Translations under genes and position numbers: made by a program
The notes under the pieces: model-generated
Database searches by the model: none
What the model saw: only the letters and a program-made list of their open reading frames with translations
Told to the model about the DNA's origin: nothing
In this document: positions 40,371 to 53,400 of the stretch, one piece after another
Numbering within the stretch: the stretch's first letter is position 1
How the letters are laid out: every line of letters starts with the position of its first letter
Assembly: GCA_910574455.1 (NCBI GenBank)
Contig: CAJSYZ010000010.1
Location: forward strand, 2,322,770-2,386,769
Length of the DNA: 64,000 nucleotides
Source: Trichaptum fuscoviolaceum
Taxonomy: Eukaryota > Basidiomycota > Agaricomycetes > Hymenochaetales > Trichaptaceae
Reading direction: 5' to 3'

Positions 40371-42201
40371 CCACCATAGAAAGCGCCAGCGCTTACCTTC
40401 CCGCAATGTCGCAATCTTTATTGTAAATTATAAACTACGTCATATTTCAAATAAAAAAGATTAACCTATTGTTAAACATAGAAGCTATTTCATTTCAAAT
40501 TACCAGGGGCAGAGCCCCGGTAATGAAATTATTGCGGCACAATTGCGCCAGGGACTGAAACAGGCTGTATTACCCAATTTAGCTTGGTCCCTGACGCGGG
40601 AAGGATGCCGTTTGATGCCGGGAGGTGGCAACCCGGCATCAAGCTGCCGCGAAGCCCAAAAACACAGTTTTTGCTTATCGTCGATAACTTGTAGAACGGC
40701 CTACGATAAGTTATCATTGTATTCTAAGTATATTAGTTGGTACGGCTCGCTTCGTCGGCTTCATCGTGCATCTCATCCTCGCTGCAATCCGACTCCTCGC
40801 TTGCATCGCCATCAGCATCCAAGCCCATGTCTGCCTCGTTATCTTTGTCTCGTACCATTATATGCAGTGCTGCCCAGGGGTTCTCTGCAGCCTCCGCTAT
40901 CTTCTGCTTGTCAGTGAATGTATACTTTGCGCGCAGTGATGCCAAGCGGGTCAAGTGAACGTTATTTTGCGCAAACTGTAACTGCGCGTCGCCGCATTTG
41001 CACGGCTAGACCAGACTCACTCGAGGTCAGTTTATCAATGATACAATACATATGGGCATTGGCATCGCAGATGTACGATTGTAACCGACACATTTCCACT
41101 TTGACTCGCAGCAGTTCTTCCCGTGAACGCTTAAGCTTGAAGTATGCAACTGACGCTTCGCGCGCCACTGGCCTTGCCCATGGCTGATCGCGAACAGAGC
41201 ATCTGCTATCACGCAGCAAGTCGAATTCTGCAACAAATATGTATTCCAGTACCTGTTTTGCATTCAGTTCTGCTGGCCTTGGCTCCGGGAGCTTCATACG
41301 CGCAGCATTATATTTTTCGATAGCCGTCCGAATTGCTTGCGATCGTGTCTGCAGTGATTTCGAAATATGTGTTCGCATTTTGTAGCCTAAGTTATTGTAT
41401 TAGCATAATTGTCTATGTACATTAATAGCGAGCACATTACTTGTGCCAGCGCGGTTCATTTTTGCAAGTTCGAAAAGCCGCGAAACAACTAGGCCTTCCA
41501 AGTGGTCGATTGCCCATTGATACTGCAGCTCGTTTGCTTCTCGTGTTGCGGCTTGCCACTCAGGAGATGCCTCCGTCCATCTCTCTTTTATCCCTAACTT
41601 TTCCTCCTGCATCCTTACTTGCTCGTGCGTTAGCAAAAGCTCCGCAAATCCATTTCGCCGCAGTTCTTCAATTTCGGCAGTTCGGCTGGCGTCGCGCAGG
41701 TAGAATTCCGGGTCATCGAACTGCTCAGCGGTCGTGTTATACAACCACTGTTCGCAAGCTCCTTTATAGCGCACCCTGGGTAAACAAATGAGCAATGTCG
41801 CCTAATGCAATGCCACATCAACTTACTTTTGTGCGGCGAGCTTGCGCAAGTTGCTGACATAATTTGCCGCGAGGCTATCACGTGCTGGTGCCTCCTTCAG
41901 GGTACGGAGATACTCGGCCTCTGCCCGGTGCCACTGCTCGAACACGTCGTCTGTCGCAATGCCCAAAGCCAATTTTGCTGACCGCAGTTGCGCGGAAAAT
42001 CTATCAATGTTCTCCATTGCTTGCTTATAGTTACCGGCCAGAAATCGTGCTTGCAATAGGAAATATATCAGTAAAAGGCATAACTTGAAAGGAGTAGGCC
42101 AGCAACTTACTGAGTTCGCAGTATTTGTCTGAATTCCACCGTCGGAAATGTCGCAAAATGGCCTGTCGGCGATGAAATATTGATGCGTGCCGGGTGCATG
42201 C

Positions 42202-44249
42202 TGTCGGGATCCCCCAGGACCCCAACATGTCTAAGGCAATCCCGAACAGAACCCGGTATACTGAAACCCGAAATCGCGACCTTGGCTAGATCCCGAAAGG
42301 ATCCCCCGCTCTCTGATCCCAGAAGAACCTCTGCTTCGCCATGCATTCTCCTGCTAAGAGTTCCGCCCCGCCACGACCTCCTCGCCCCTGCTTGTCCTCG
42401 CCCACGTCTCCTCGTCAGTCCCCCGCCTCGTCCCCGCGTCTTGATCCATCCCTAGCCCGCCTCGTCGTTCCCCCCAACTCTAGGATGATCCCCCGCTCGC
42501 TCCCCGCTCCCGTCATGCTCTGTTCCCCGCTCCAGCGAACCCCGTACCTCGCCATAGTCCCGAAGTCACTCACCATAGCCACAGCCATAGCCATAGCCTG
42601 CCACAGCCATAGCCATAGCCATAGCTACCCCAGACCTCGTAGGTTCTCGACTATGCCCGGATACCAGATCCCGGCCTCGCGTCCACAGTCATGAAGTGCA
42701 GTTAGGAGATTGATCCACTGCGTCCAAGCCGACCTCTGTCTGGCCTTGAGTAAGCCAACACGACGGCGGTCAAGGATTGCTATCCCGCAATCCTGCCCGG
42801 TCACGAACCCTGCCCTGCGCTCGTCCTGCCACGGTGCCCTAGCTAACCCCTTCGACATCCTGTGCCTCTCGACCTGCCCTTGTTCGTCCACAGCCTGCCC
42901 CGCCAGGAATCCCGCCTCGCCGCGAACGCTGTCCAGCGTCCCCTCTGACAATCCCGCAACCCACGCTCGTTCACGGTTGGAGTCCCGTCAAGACTCCCCC
43001 CACTCGTCCACTCGTCCCGGTTGGAGTCCCGCCAAACTCCCCCCGCTCGTTCCCCGACCAGAGTCTCGCCAGACTCCCCCGCTCATTCCCGGTAGAAACC
43101 CCGCTCGCTTCCCGGTTGGAATCCCGCTCCTTTCCCCCGCACGATCCCAGTCGAAACCCCGCTCGTTTCCCGCCTTGCGCCCCGTCTCGAATCCCTGCGC
43201 AAATCCCCCGCAGGATTCCCGCCTTCGATCCCGCCGCGATTCCCATCGCAACCCCAGCTAAGTTCCCGCTCTGATTCCCGAAAGATTCCCGCTACGATTC
43301 CCGGTCAAAACCCGAACTTGATTCCCGGTCGAAACCCGAACTCGATTCCCAGTCGAAACCCAAACCAGATTCCCTGCATGATCCCGTCGCGAATCGCGCG
43401 AGTTTCCCGTCGTCCAAGGGAAACCCCTTAGCTTCCCCGCTCCTCGATGCTAACCTCGTCTTGAGATAGCCCCAGGTGATTGGCCTGGCCACGCACGTGC
43501 CAGCCAACTAGTCTCGTTAGTAGCGTCCTGTCCCGGCCCGTAGACCACATTCCCGCCACCCCGTGTGCGGGATTGATCTCATTGTCCGCAAGGACTCGAA
43601 CCCCGTCCTTAGTCGCCCTGCCCCGCGCGCGCCTCGCGATTAGGCTTTGTTACGACATCAAAGCACCGGCTTCTTCGAAGTTGGTCCCTGTCGATCTCCC
43701 GCGACCCTGATCCACGCCAGAAGTTGCCTGCAACTTATCCAGAGACGATGTATGCATTACATCCGCCCCCCACGCTCGTTACCCCGCTGCCTGTGCGCCA
43801 GCTTGATACCTCGCGCACAATTACATTCCTTTAGTTCTCTTTGTTTCACTTGACCATGCTTCACGCTCGTTCCCTTAGATCTTGCCCAGATGTTCCCGCA
43901 CCGAATCCCGAATCCCGGATTCACGTCACTGTATGCGCGGCCTTCGCCCGCAAGATTGTGTAACTAGTTAGTTGCGCGTTTGTGCATGCCCGTTCCCTGT
44001 AAGATTCTGCCCAGTAGATAAATACCTGTCGCCACCGTAAGGAGCACTCACTTTTGTCCTCTTGTCGAGTGCTTCCTTAGGTGTGTTTCTGTCTTGTCTC
44101 TAGTGTAGTTTTACAATGCTGACTTGTCGAGTGCTTCCTTAGGGAACCTCCTCCTGATAACAGAAGTGTTGCCTTGAGATCCCGGTTATCCTGAGCTCTC
44201 TGCTCCTGTCCTGAGCACGCCTGCTCTCTGGCTCTCTTGTCTCTGTCTT
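42202..44249 (+). repeat. element C left LTR, first part
   Basis: From TGTCGGGATCC to the B insertion site. GC-rich with many GATTCCCG/AATCCCGC motifs, densest at about 42950-43420, and an AGCCATAGCCAT run near 42580-42630. Confidence 0.9.
44018..44060 (+). promoter_or_regulatory. element C LTR promoter: TATA-like box and priming tract
   Basis: ATAAATA (44018-44024) is 32 nt upstream of ACTTTTGTCCT (44050-44060), the complement of the C PBS. The flanking GGAGCACTCAC / GTCGAGTGCTTCC hairpin parallels the one in D. Confidence 0.65.
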
Positions 44250-44716
44250 TGTTACGTCTCAACTTACGGTCTCGTATAGTTGGGGAACGCAACGTTAAGT
44301 TGCTCAGTGATAGCGGAGCTAGGGCTCGACACTAAGTGTTGTATGGTCAAAGGCCTACGATGTAGAGTAGAGATAAACAGATGTATAGCAGAGACTAGAG
44401 ACGGGGGGTTTGACAAAGGAGATCGAACTTAGAGTTCGATCATGCTAAATACAGGGGTTTATATACTGTAGCTGCGGAGCAAGGGTACATCGGAAGATGA
44501 GTAAGAAGAGAACAATAAGAGAGTAGACGATAGGCTACTAATAATAGTGTGAGAGCGATGGGCAGAGGGTTAGGGCAAAGGGTACATGTGTAACATCGGG
44601 ATTGGCTGAGGGTTGAGGGTTACATCGGAGGATGACTGAGCAGAACAAGAATAGAAACAAATAGGGCGAAGGGTTCGGAGTAATGGGGGCCGCTGACATA
44701 GTAAGAAAACGTAACA
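44250..44716 (-). repeat. gypsy B 3' LTR
   Basis: 467 bp, close to the A LTRs. Confidence 0.95.
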
Positions 44717-44864
44717 TTACCCCGTTCTTAAATTGAAACGTAGTGGAAATCAGTAAAGAAAATGGCCGTTATAGGGACAAATTAAGTCCAATAGACAATA
44801 AGGAAAAACATGCCATATAAGCGAAGTTAACGCCAATAGGGTATCCAGGTTGGCAACAGGTGCT

Positions 44865-45743
44865 TTAGTTGTTTGCAGGTGGGTTTCTCTTCGTTACGCG
44901 TTGTTGAGCAATTCGGTTAGGTGAGCACTCATCGTCATGACCATCGTGTTGTCCACATGAGGGGCATGTATACTTGGGGCATCCAATGATGGTGTGTCCA
45001 GGTGCACGTATGTTGCAGTATGAACATGTATAGAATTCGCAGGTGGACGCGGCCAGGTTGTAGTGGTGGTCGACAGCGGAGTGTTGTGTGCATTCCTTGG
45101 GGTCCAGAGACATAGACGTAAAAGGATTGTTGTCGACTTTCGGGCTGTATGTGGGTGAGGGTGGGGCTGTGTTGACACGATACTCTTGGTCTTCTTGTAA
45201 CTGTATTGGCGATTGTAGACGAATGGGTTCAGACAGGCGATTGATGAGTTCTTTGCGTTCTGGGACTTGAGTGCCGACGGAGTGAAGGGGTGGGCGAGGT
45301 ACTTGGTCAGCAAGGTCTTTAGTGAGGTCGATGATGTCGTCCTCCGTGGTGAGGTCAATGACCAATGGGGCAAATAACTCTTGAGGCGCTGTTTCAAGGA
45401 GTTCCGTAAGGGCAAATCGTCGCATGTCTTGGAATGACTCTTGAGCCCGTCGCAAGAGATGGAGAGATCCTTCGATGATGGCAATGGTGGGATCGAGAAT
45501 CTCCTGGTTTCGGGTAACAATATCATAACATTGGGTCCAGTTGGCAAGAAGAGGAGTGTCATCATATGTTGATTGACTTAGGCGTTGGTGGAAGGTGCGA
45601 GTTGAAAATAATTCAAGGATCTGGCGAGATTGCAAGGGGTTGTGGGTGTCGAGGCGTAAGGCTGGTGGTTGGAGAGATGATGTGTATGAACGAAATAAGG
45701 GGTTGTGACGAGATGGGTTGCGTTGGGAACGGGCGGGTGGCAT
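44865..45743 (-). CDS. gypsy B accessory ORFd
   Basis: 292 residues, same length and start as in A with few substitutions (for example N to D changes in the central part). The C-terminal motifs CSYCNIRAPGHTIIGC and CPSCGQHDGHDDEC are unchanged. Confidence 0.65.
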   Translation of the reverse strand: MPPARSQRNPSRHNPLFRSYTSSLQPPALRLDTHNPLQSRQILELFSTRTFHQRLSQSTYDDTPLLANWTQCYDIVTRNQEILDPTIAIIEGSLHLLRRAQESFQDMRRFALTELLETAPQELFAPLVIDLTTEDDIIDLTKDLADQVPRPPLHSVGTQVPERKELINRLSEPIRLQSPIQLQEDQEYRVNTAPPSPTYSPKVDNNPFTSMSLDPKECTQHSAVDHHYNLAASTCEFYTCSYCNIRAPGHTIIGCPKYTCPSCGQHDGHDDECSPNRIAQQRVTKRNPPANN

Positions 45744-45746
45744 GAC

Positions 45747-46235
45747 TTAGAGGGAATGAGTCGGACAGTCGTAGTGACAACAACTGCAGGTGCAATAGGG
45801 GTCAGAGCGGCGAGGTTCAAAGTGGCTGAAGTGATGACGATGTCGGACAATGGGTCGAGTGATTGTGAGTGGGGGTTGAACACGAGCAGATTTGTTGAAA
45901 TAGTCAATGAGTCGGTGGGCGTAATCAGGGTTGTTAAAGAAGGTGTGGATGAGAAATACCGAGATTGTTGGGATGTGGAGTCCAAATCCGGTGGGGGGTT
46001 TGAAGTACTTGTACTCCCAGTCTGGGTCGTAGTGGTCTTTGGACCAAGCTCCGGAGTATACAGGTCGGACAGCGTCCAGGTAATGGGGGCGAGTTGGAAT
46101 CGAGGTAGTCGGTAATGCGACAGTATGGGGTTCAGGTGTTGGTGGCTGTTTGTTCGATGGGGAGAGCGTATAGTCGTTTATGATGTTAGATGAGTGGGGA
46201 TATGAGAAGTGAACGAGTTTTTTGGATGGGGACAT
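45747..46235 (-). CDS. gypsy B accessory ORFc
   Basis: 162 residues, nearly identical to A. It starts directly after the pol TGA and is separated from ORFd by TAA plus one codon, all in one frame. The arrangement is therefore conserved in both copies. Confidence 0.62.
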   Translation of the reverse strand: MSPSKKLVHFSYPHSSNIINDYTLSPSNKQPPTPEPHTVALPTTSIPTRPHYLDAVRPVYSGAWSKDHYDPDWEYKYFKPPTGFGLHIPTISVFLIHTFFNNPDYAHRLIDYFNKSARVQPPLTITRPIVRHRHHFSHFEPRRSDPYCTCSCCHYDCPTHSL

Positions 46236-49200
46236 TCAAGTGAGATGATGGAGTCTTTTATAGGCTTTGAGGATGGTCTGTGCGTTCCGAAGATGTGACT
46301 CGGGTTCCCATGAGTTTCCAGAAGTGGGGTAACCTTTCCATTTTATAAGATATTGTCGCCTGGTGCCATTCCCATGGTGGGCTCGGATGGCTTCTACTTT
46401 GAATTGTTCTTGTCCTTCGATTAGATCAGGTGGGGGGTTACTGTGGGGTGGTCCATATGCTTCCGTCTCAGTGTATCTCACGAGAAGCACGGCGTGGAAT
46501 ACTGGGTGTATCTTCCATTTAGTCCGTGAGAGATCCAATTCATAGACGAGTGGAGATAAGACTTTCTTGATCTTGAAGGGACCATCGCGTTTTTCCTTGA
46601 ACTTTTGCGATAAACTGGGAATTCGAAGGTTCTTTGAGTCTAGCCAAACTTTGTCTCCTTTGTTGAATGGTTTGAAGTTTCGGAAAGTGCGTTCTTTCAT
46701 TACCATAGCGGCGACTGAATGAGCTGCTAAGGCTTCTGATTGATGTACTGTGAGGTTGGCAAGTCGTTGTGATACGGATGGGACGTTTGATTTCGGATAT
46801 TTCAGGGGTAGTGGAATGGGGTCGTATCCCATGAGAAGCAAGAAAGGGGTTCTCTTGGTGACAGCGTGGGCACGGTTGTTATGGGCGAATTCAATGTTGG
46901 GAATGTGTCTAGACCAGTTCTCAGGTTCCGCAGTACAATAGATCCGGAGGTATACTTCGATCTCTTGATTGGTCCGTTCGGCTTGTCCATCGGTTTGAGG
47001 GTGGTAAGCGGTGGACATAGACGACTTGATTCCTATGATCTTGCAGAGTTCTTGGAATGCTTTAGAAGCAAATTGGGGTCCTCTGTCGGATATAATGCGT
47101 ATCGGAAGTCCAAATCGTCGATATACATTGTCGAAGTATAGTTGTGCCGTTTCAATTGCATCTACTGTCTTCTCACATGGAATAAGGACAATAGCTTTGG
47201 AGCAATCGTGATCAATGACTAATAGAAGTGTGTCATAGCCATGTGACATTGGTAAATCGGTGATGAAGTCCATATTGACGTGGGAGAATGGAAACGAGTG
47301 TTTGTCGGCGGCGATAGGCATTAGTGGTGGAGCGGTCGGATGGTGATTGACTTTCATTTGTTGACATAATGCGCATCCATGGACATAGTCGGATACAAAC
47401 TTCTGCATCCTAGGCCAGTAATACGTCCTTCGGACCTGTTCCAGGGTGTTGAATATGCCAGGGTGTGCTCGAACTGGTATATCATGGTGAAGTCGGAGAA
47501 TAGTGCGCTTTAATTCAAGGTTGTCCGGGATATAGATGCGATTTTTGAAGTAAAGGATACCGTCCTCATCGAAAAACCAGTCTTTGAGGGCAGTTCGGGC
47601 AGGTGGTAGTTTCTTCTTTAGCTGGGCAATGGTGTTGGTGAGGAATTCATCTTTCTTCATCGATTCTTTGATGGATTTTGTGAGGCTATCTGTGTCTGGG
47701 AGGTCGTCATCGGATTCGTAATCTTCCTCTTCTTCTTCGTCTTCAGAATTTTCTTGATCCTTCTGTTCCTGAAGAGTGGAAATGAATAGGTCCTTCGGAA
47801 GCATAATCGATGATTCGTTGAGATTCTCCCCCTGTTTAACATGGTCCGCCCGGCGGGATAGAAGATCGGATTGAATCATTTGTTTGCCGGGGACATGTGT
47901 GATATGAAGGTCGAATTGTGATAGCAACAGATGCCATCGTGCTTGACGGGGTGAGAGTCGTCGGGCCTCTCGCCAGTAGGTAAGGTTGCGATGATCACAC
48001 CAAAGTGTAACAGGGTGTGGGGATCCAAGGAGATAGTGTTTCCAAGTGATGAGGGCACGGATAATAGCTAATAGTTCACGATCGTAGATCTCGTAGTTCC
48101 GTTCAGCGGAGTTTAGTGATTGCGAAATATAACCGATTGGCTTGAGAACACCGTTGTCATCATGTTGTCGAAGGACTGCTCCGGTTGCAACTTTGGAAGC
48201 GTCAGTTTCGAGGAAGAAGGGATTGTGTGGATTGGGCATAAGAAGTAACGGATGTTGAGTGAACGCGGCCTTGAGATCATTGAATGATTTTTGTTCTACT
48301 TCAGTCCATTTGAAAGGTTGATCTTTGCATTTGAGGTTGTCCAGGGGTTTGGTGATTTCGGCGTAGTGCGGAATAAAACGGCGGTAGAAGTTGGTGAATC
48401 CGGTGAATGAACGGATATCTTTGACAGTAGTCGGAGTTGGCCATTTAGTGATTCCTTCGATTTTTGTTGGGTTGGTTTGGATGTGATTAGGTGTAATAAT
48501 GAGTCCAAGATAGGGTAGTTTCTGCGTATGGAAGAAGCATTTGGTGGGCTTGAAGTAGAGGTCGTTCTTTTCAAGGATAGTGAAGGCACGTCGTGCTCGA
48601 GAAATGAGTTCCGGTAAGGTTGGGGCATGTATGAGGATGTCGTCCATGTAAACCAAGAGATGATTTAGAAGGATTTCTTCGCCAAGAATATCATTCATAA
48701 AGTGTTGAAAGGTGGCAGGTGAGTTGCATAGGCCGAAAAACATAACTGTTGGTTCGAAAAGTCCTCGTTGAGTGGTAAATGCGGCTTTCCATTGATCTCC
48801 ATCCTTGATGCGGATATTATTGTATCCCCATCGGATATCTAGGGCGATGAAGTAGTGAGATCCATGTAACTTGTCTAATAGATCCTGGACAAGTGGTAAT
48901 GGGTACGCATTCTTGATGGTTCCATTGTTGAGGTAACGGTAATCTTGAACAGGTCGTAAGGTACCGTCTTTCTTGTCAACGAAGAAGAGAGGGGATGCCA
49001 TAGGTGACTTCGAAGGTCTGATATATCCATTCTTGAGGTTCTCATCGATGAAGGCATCGAGAGCAGCTTGTTGCGGAAGTGAGAGTGGCTAAGGTGAATG
49101 TCGTTTAGGAATGAAGTCGGGTTTGAGATCAATTGCATGGTCATATGGGCGACTTGGAGGAAAGCGATGTGCTTTTTCTTCGTCAAAAAGGGATAGGAAT

Positions 49201-49724
49201 TGGTGGTATTGATGGGGGTACCAAGGCAGTAAGTGGTTTAGCGGGTTGGAGTCCTTTTCGAGCTTGTTGCGCAAGTTGTGTTGAGATATTAACGCGATTG
49301 AGCTGTATTGATCCAGTTTCCCAGTCGATTTTGGGTTGGTATTTCTTGAACCATGGTAGTCCGAAAATGAAGTTTTCTTTTCCAGTGTGGTAACATAGAA
49401 TCGCATAGCATAGTGGGCATTTCCAAGTTTGACACGAAGGGGGGCATAAGATGTGATGTGTCCGGCATTGTTGAATGTTCCGTCAACATTGCGTGGTCGA
49501 AGTGGTTGTTGCAATTTGATAGTTTTGATCTGGAGATTTTCTACGAGTGTTTTGTCAATGAATAGACCTTCTGCTCCGGTGTCGAGTAAGGCGGTGGCTT
49601 TGTGGGTTTTCTGGTCATATAGGAACGTGATTGGGATTCGTAAGGCGTGATTGTCATTAATTGAGTTGATGAGCAGCCTGATATTCAACGAGAGAGAGGG
49701 CTGCGGGTGCTCTTCGTTGTTCAA
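46236..49724 (-). pseudogene. gypsy B pol, RT-RH-IN-chromodomain open, protease region damaged
   Basis: 46236-49001 is open for 921 codons: RT YMDD (LLVYMDDILIHA), RNase H FFLETDASKVATG, integrase HPGIFNTLEQVRRTYYWPR, MDFITDLP, SDRGPQF, and the chromodomain IKWKGYPTSGNSWEPE. Upstream the protease (DTGAEGLFID) is followed by a one-base deletion near 49384 and a one-base insertion near 49217 that restores frame. A TAG lies near 49090 in KRHSP*PLSLPQ where A has Tyr. The damage differs from that in A. Confidence 0.9.
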
Positions 49725-50395
49725 AAATTTCCTTCTTCAACTCGATCGAAGACTTGGTTGACTGCGTCATCATCAAGGCCAATAAGGAGTTGTTGAATCT
49801 GTGCGGCGCGATCTTCGGCTGAGAGTTCGCCTTGATCTTGGTCTTCGTTCTCGGGTTCAGAGTATTCGTTTTGATCATCGGCTGAAGTCAATTGGCGCAT
49901 ATTTTTGGACCTCGGTGCGCGGGAGTTGGGCCATCGAGATTTTGAGGTACGTTTGGGATGAGGTTTGGGACACTTTGCAGTGCGATGTCCGGGTTGATGA
50001 CAATTGAAGCAAAGGTTTTCCTTCATATGACGTTGGAATTCTTTGGTTGAAAGTTGTGATATAAAGAAGCTGTAGATGGCTAGGTCGACCAATTCTTCTA
50101 TATCATCGTTGTCATTGGAAGGCAGTGATTCATTTGTGTCGTTTGTGTCATTTGCAATGGCGCGAATTTGACGATTGTATTGTCGCATAGGTCGTCGTTT
50201 GAAGCGGTTCTCTCCGGAATAGGATTGGTGGGGTTGGGATTCCATTGAACGAGCTATCTTGTAATTGGTGTCCAGTCGAGTGGCAAGCGAAAACCAATCT
50301 TCCATGTTGGTCGGTTGTGGACTACATGCAAGTAGTTTCATTCGAAGATTGTCATTGAGTCCCATCCAGAATGCATTGCGTTGGGAAAGGTATTC
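49721..50395 (-). pseudogene. gypsy B gag, C-terminal part
   Basis: Contains the knuckle CFNCHQPGHRTAKC and ends GNF at the A_AAT_TTT slippery site (49724-49730). Cut at 50396-50404 by foldback G. Confidence 0.88.
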
Positions 50396-50404
50396 TGTGA
50401 TGCG

Positions 50405-53400
50405 CAGTCCTACCAGCCATTTCATTCAATGATATGCAGTAAATGCTGGATATACTAATTCATCTGATTGAATGAAGTACAGCAGTTGCAAATGGGTATA
50501 GCTCAACTGATTGAATGAAATATAGCCTTGCTGTAGAACTTTTTTTGCATTTCATTCAGCAAATGCTGGCTGAAGCAATGAATACAAAACACAGCCTTGC
50601 TGCACTCTGATGAAGGGGATGCATACCTAGGAAATACTAGGCCTGCAATACCTATTGGGAATATACTACAGAATAATAGATAATGCTATTGCATACCTAC
50701 CGCTTTTTTGGGTTAATTATAGCATTCAGGCACTGTTGATTGAAAGCATGCTGTAATAAATCAGAATTTCATAATTTCCATCTATTTTGAGATATGAGGC
50801 ACATCAGGGTCCAGGACCCTGAGGTCTGGCAGGTTCCAGGTCACTTGGTGCCGCTTTAGAGGAGGCTGTGGGAATAAACTCAAATTAACCTTTGCAGGTG
50901 CTACAGGCCTTCTTAAATGGCACGAAAATAACCAAAAAAATCAGAAAATATTCCTGGACACTGCCGCTTCGCCCTAGCGTGGGAGCTACGCTTCCGGACG
51001 ACCATATTAGGCTACCATTATGTTCTGGGCCCCACTGGGCCCTTCCTAAAGCGGTAAAAATCATCATAAAATAGATAATTATATTCATTTGTACCTGCAT
51101 ATATGCAGGCTTCCCCTGGGCTTACCAGCAGCAGATAAAATATGCTAAAATCAGATTATATTATTAGAAGCATACTTAAGATGAATTTGATAGCTATATA
51201 TGGTAATACTAGCTGGGAACATGTGTAGAACATCAAAACATGTTCTACTTTTATTGCTGAACATATGGGGCCCATTACACCATATTTGAGTACTGCCGGA
51301 ATGCAAATTTTGATGGGAATCCAATGGGATGTACTAGACGAGCTGAAACGGGCTTTGACAGCGCCAAAATACGCATTTTTCATATTGTTACAAATTATTC
51401 TTTTATTTTATTGTTATTCTTGTTCTAGCACTTCTACTACACGTAAAGGCATGTATAAATAGTCGAAATGGTACAGAACGACGAGTAGAACAATAATATG
51501 AGCTTAGAATAGCTACAAGGGAGCTATATATAGCTCTAACACACTAACCATTTTCAGAGTGCATGCAATTATTGTTAGTCATTCCTATGCATGTATGTAC
51601 ACTGTGTCTATGTTCTGATAGCTTTAAATAGCTCTCTATATATACTTCTCATGCTGTACGAGGTTTTGCGGCAATCGGAGCTCATTTGAAATTAATATAA
51701 GGCATACAATTTTCGGAAAGATGGGTCAATTTTAATTTATGGGGAGGGTTATGGGTCAGGCACATAGTGCCAAACATTCACTATGACTATCCTAAACATA
51801 TTTCAAATGCATTTTTGGGGTACAGATAGAATGTGAAAGTCATACACAACATTGTAGGATGACATGCTATGTGTGATTTCAGAATGCACATATTATGTCA
51901 GAAAGGCATATAACTTACAGATTCTATCTGTACCCCAAACATGCATTTGAAATATGTTTAGGATAGTCATAGTGATTGTTTGGCACTATGTGCCTGACCC
52001 ATAACCCTCCCCATAAATTAAAATTGACCCATCTTTCCGAAAATTGTATGCCTTATATTAATTTCAAATGAGCTCCGATTGCCGCAAAACCTCGTACAGC
52101 ATGAGAAGTATATATAGAGAGCTATTTAAAGCTATCAAAACATAGACACAGTGTACATACATGCATAGGAATGACTAACAATAATTGCATGCACTCTGAA
52201 AATGGTTAGTGTGTTAGAGCTATATATAGCTCCCTTGTAGCTATTCTAAGCTCATATTATTGTTCTACTCGTCGTTCTGTACCATTTCGACTATTTATAC
52301 ATGCCTTTACGTGTAGTAGAAGTGCTAGAACAAGAATAACAATAAAATAAAAGAATAATTTGTAACAATATGAAAAATGCGTATTTTGGCGCTGTCAAAG
52401 CCCGTTTCAGCTCGTCTAGTACATCCCATTGGATTCCCATCAAAATTTGCATTCCGGCAGTACTCAAATATGGTGTAATGGGCCCCATATGTTCAGCAAT
52501 AAAAGTAGAACATGTTTTGATGTTCTACACATGTTCCCAGCTAGTATTACCATATATAGCTATCAAATTCATCTTAAGTATGCTTCTAATAATATAATCT
52601 GATTTTAGCATATTTTATCTGCTGCTGGTAAGCCCAGGGGAAGCCTGCATATATGCAGGTACAAATGAATATAATTATCTATTTTATGATGATTTTTACC
52701 GCTTTAGGAAGGGCCCAGTGGGGCCCAGAACATAATGGTAGCCTAATATGGTCGTCCGGAAGCGTAGCTCCCACGCTAGGGCGAAGCGGCAGTGTCCAGG
52801 AATATTTTCTGATTTTTTTGGTTATTTTCGTGCCATTTAAGAAGGCCTGTAGCACCTGCAAAGGTTAATTTGAGTTTATTCCCACAGCCTCCTCTAAAGC
52901 GGCACCAAGTGACCTGGAACCTGCCAGACCTCAGGGTCCTGGACCCTGATGTGCCTCATATCTCAAAATAGATGGAAATTATGAAATTCTGATTTATTAC
53001 AGCATGCTTTCAATCAACAGTGCCTGAATGCTATAATTAACCCAAAAAAGCGGTAGGTATGCAATAGCATTATCTATTATTCTGTAGTATATTCCCAATA
53101 GGTATTGCAGGCCTAGTATTTCCTAGGTATGCATCCCCTTCATCAGAGTGCAGCAAGGCTGTGTTTTGTATTCATTGCTTCAGCCAGCATTTGCTGAATG
53201 AAATGCAAAAAAAGTTCTACAGCAAGGCTATATTTCATTCAATCAGTTGAGCTATACCCATTTGCAACTGCTGTACTTCATTCAATCAGATGAATTAGTA
53301 TATCCAGCATTTACTGCATATCATTGAATGAAATGGCTGGTAGGACTGCGCATCACAGAATACCTTTCCCAACGGCCCCAGCCTGCCCTTCATCAACCAG

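Larger units (their letters stand above)
37174..40747. mobile_element. DNA transposon H, copy 2 (complete)
   Basis: 3.57 kb with terminal inverted repeats of about 105 bp. The left reads ACCAGTACCAACTAATAT; the right, inverted, reads AGCCGTACCAACTAATAT. The repeats stay close to 88-90% similar through a CGATAAGC box. Flanks are TGCTTCGTC (37165-37173) and CGCTTCGTC (40748-40756), a 9-bp duplication with one mismatch. Inside are Hsp70 fragments and a Cys/His-rich ORF, but no transposase. Long TIR, 9-bp TSD and captured gene pieces suggest a Pack-MULE-like element. It is inserted in the KDZ gene tail. Confidence 0.75.

Noticed and set aside
42710..43261. 183-residue Pro/Arg/Ser-rich ORF (and its 240-residue twin at 59457-60179)
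   Set aside because: It lies in the LTRs of C and is the translation of degenerate TCCCG repeats. Length differs between the two LTR copies because of a small indel.
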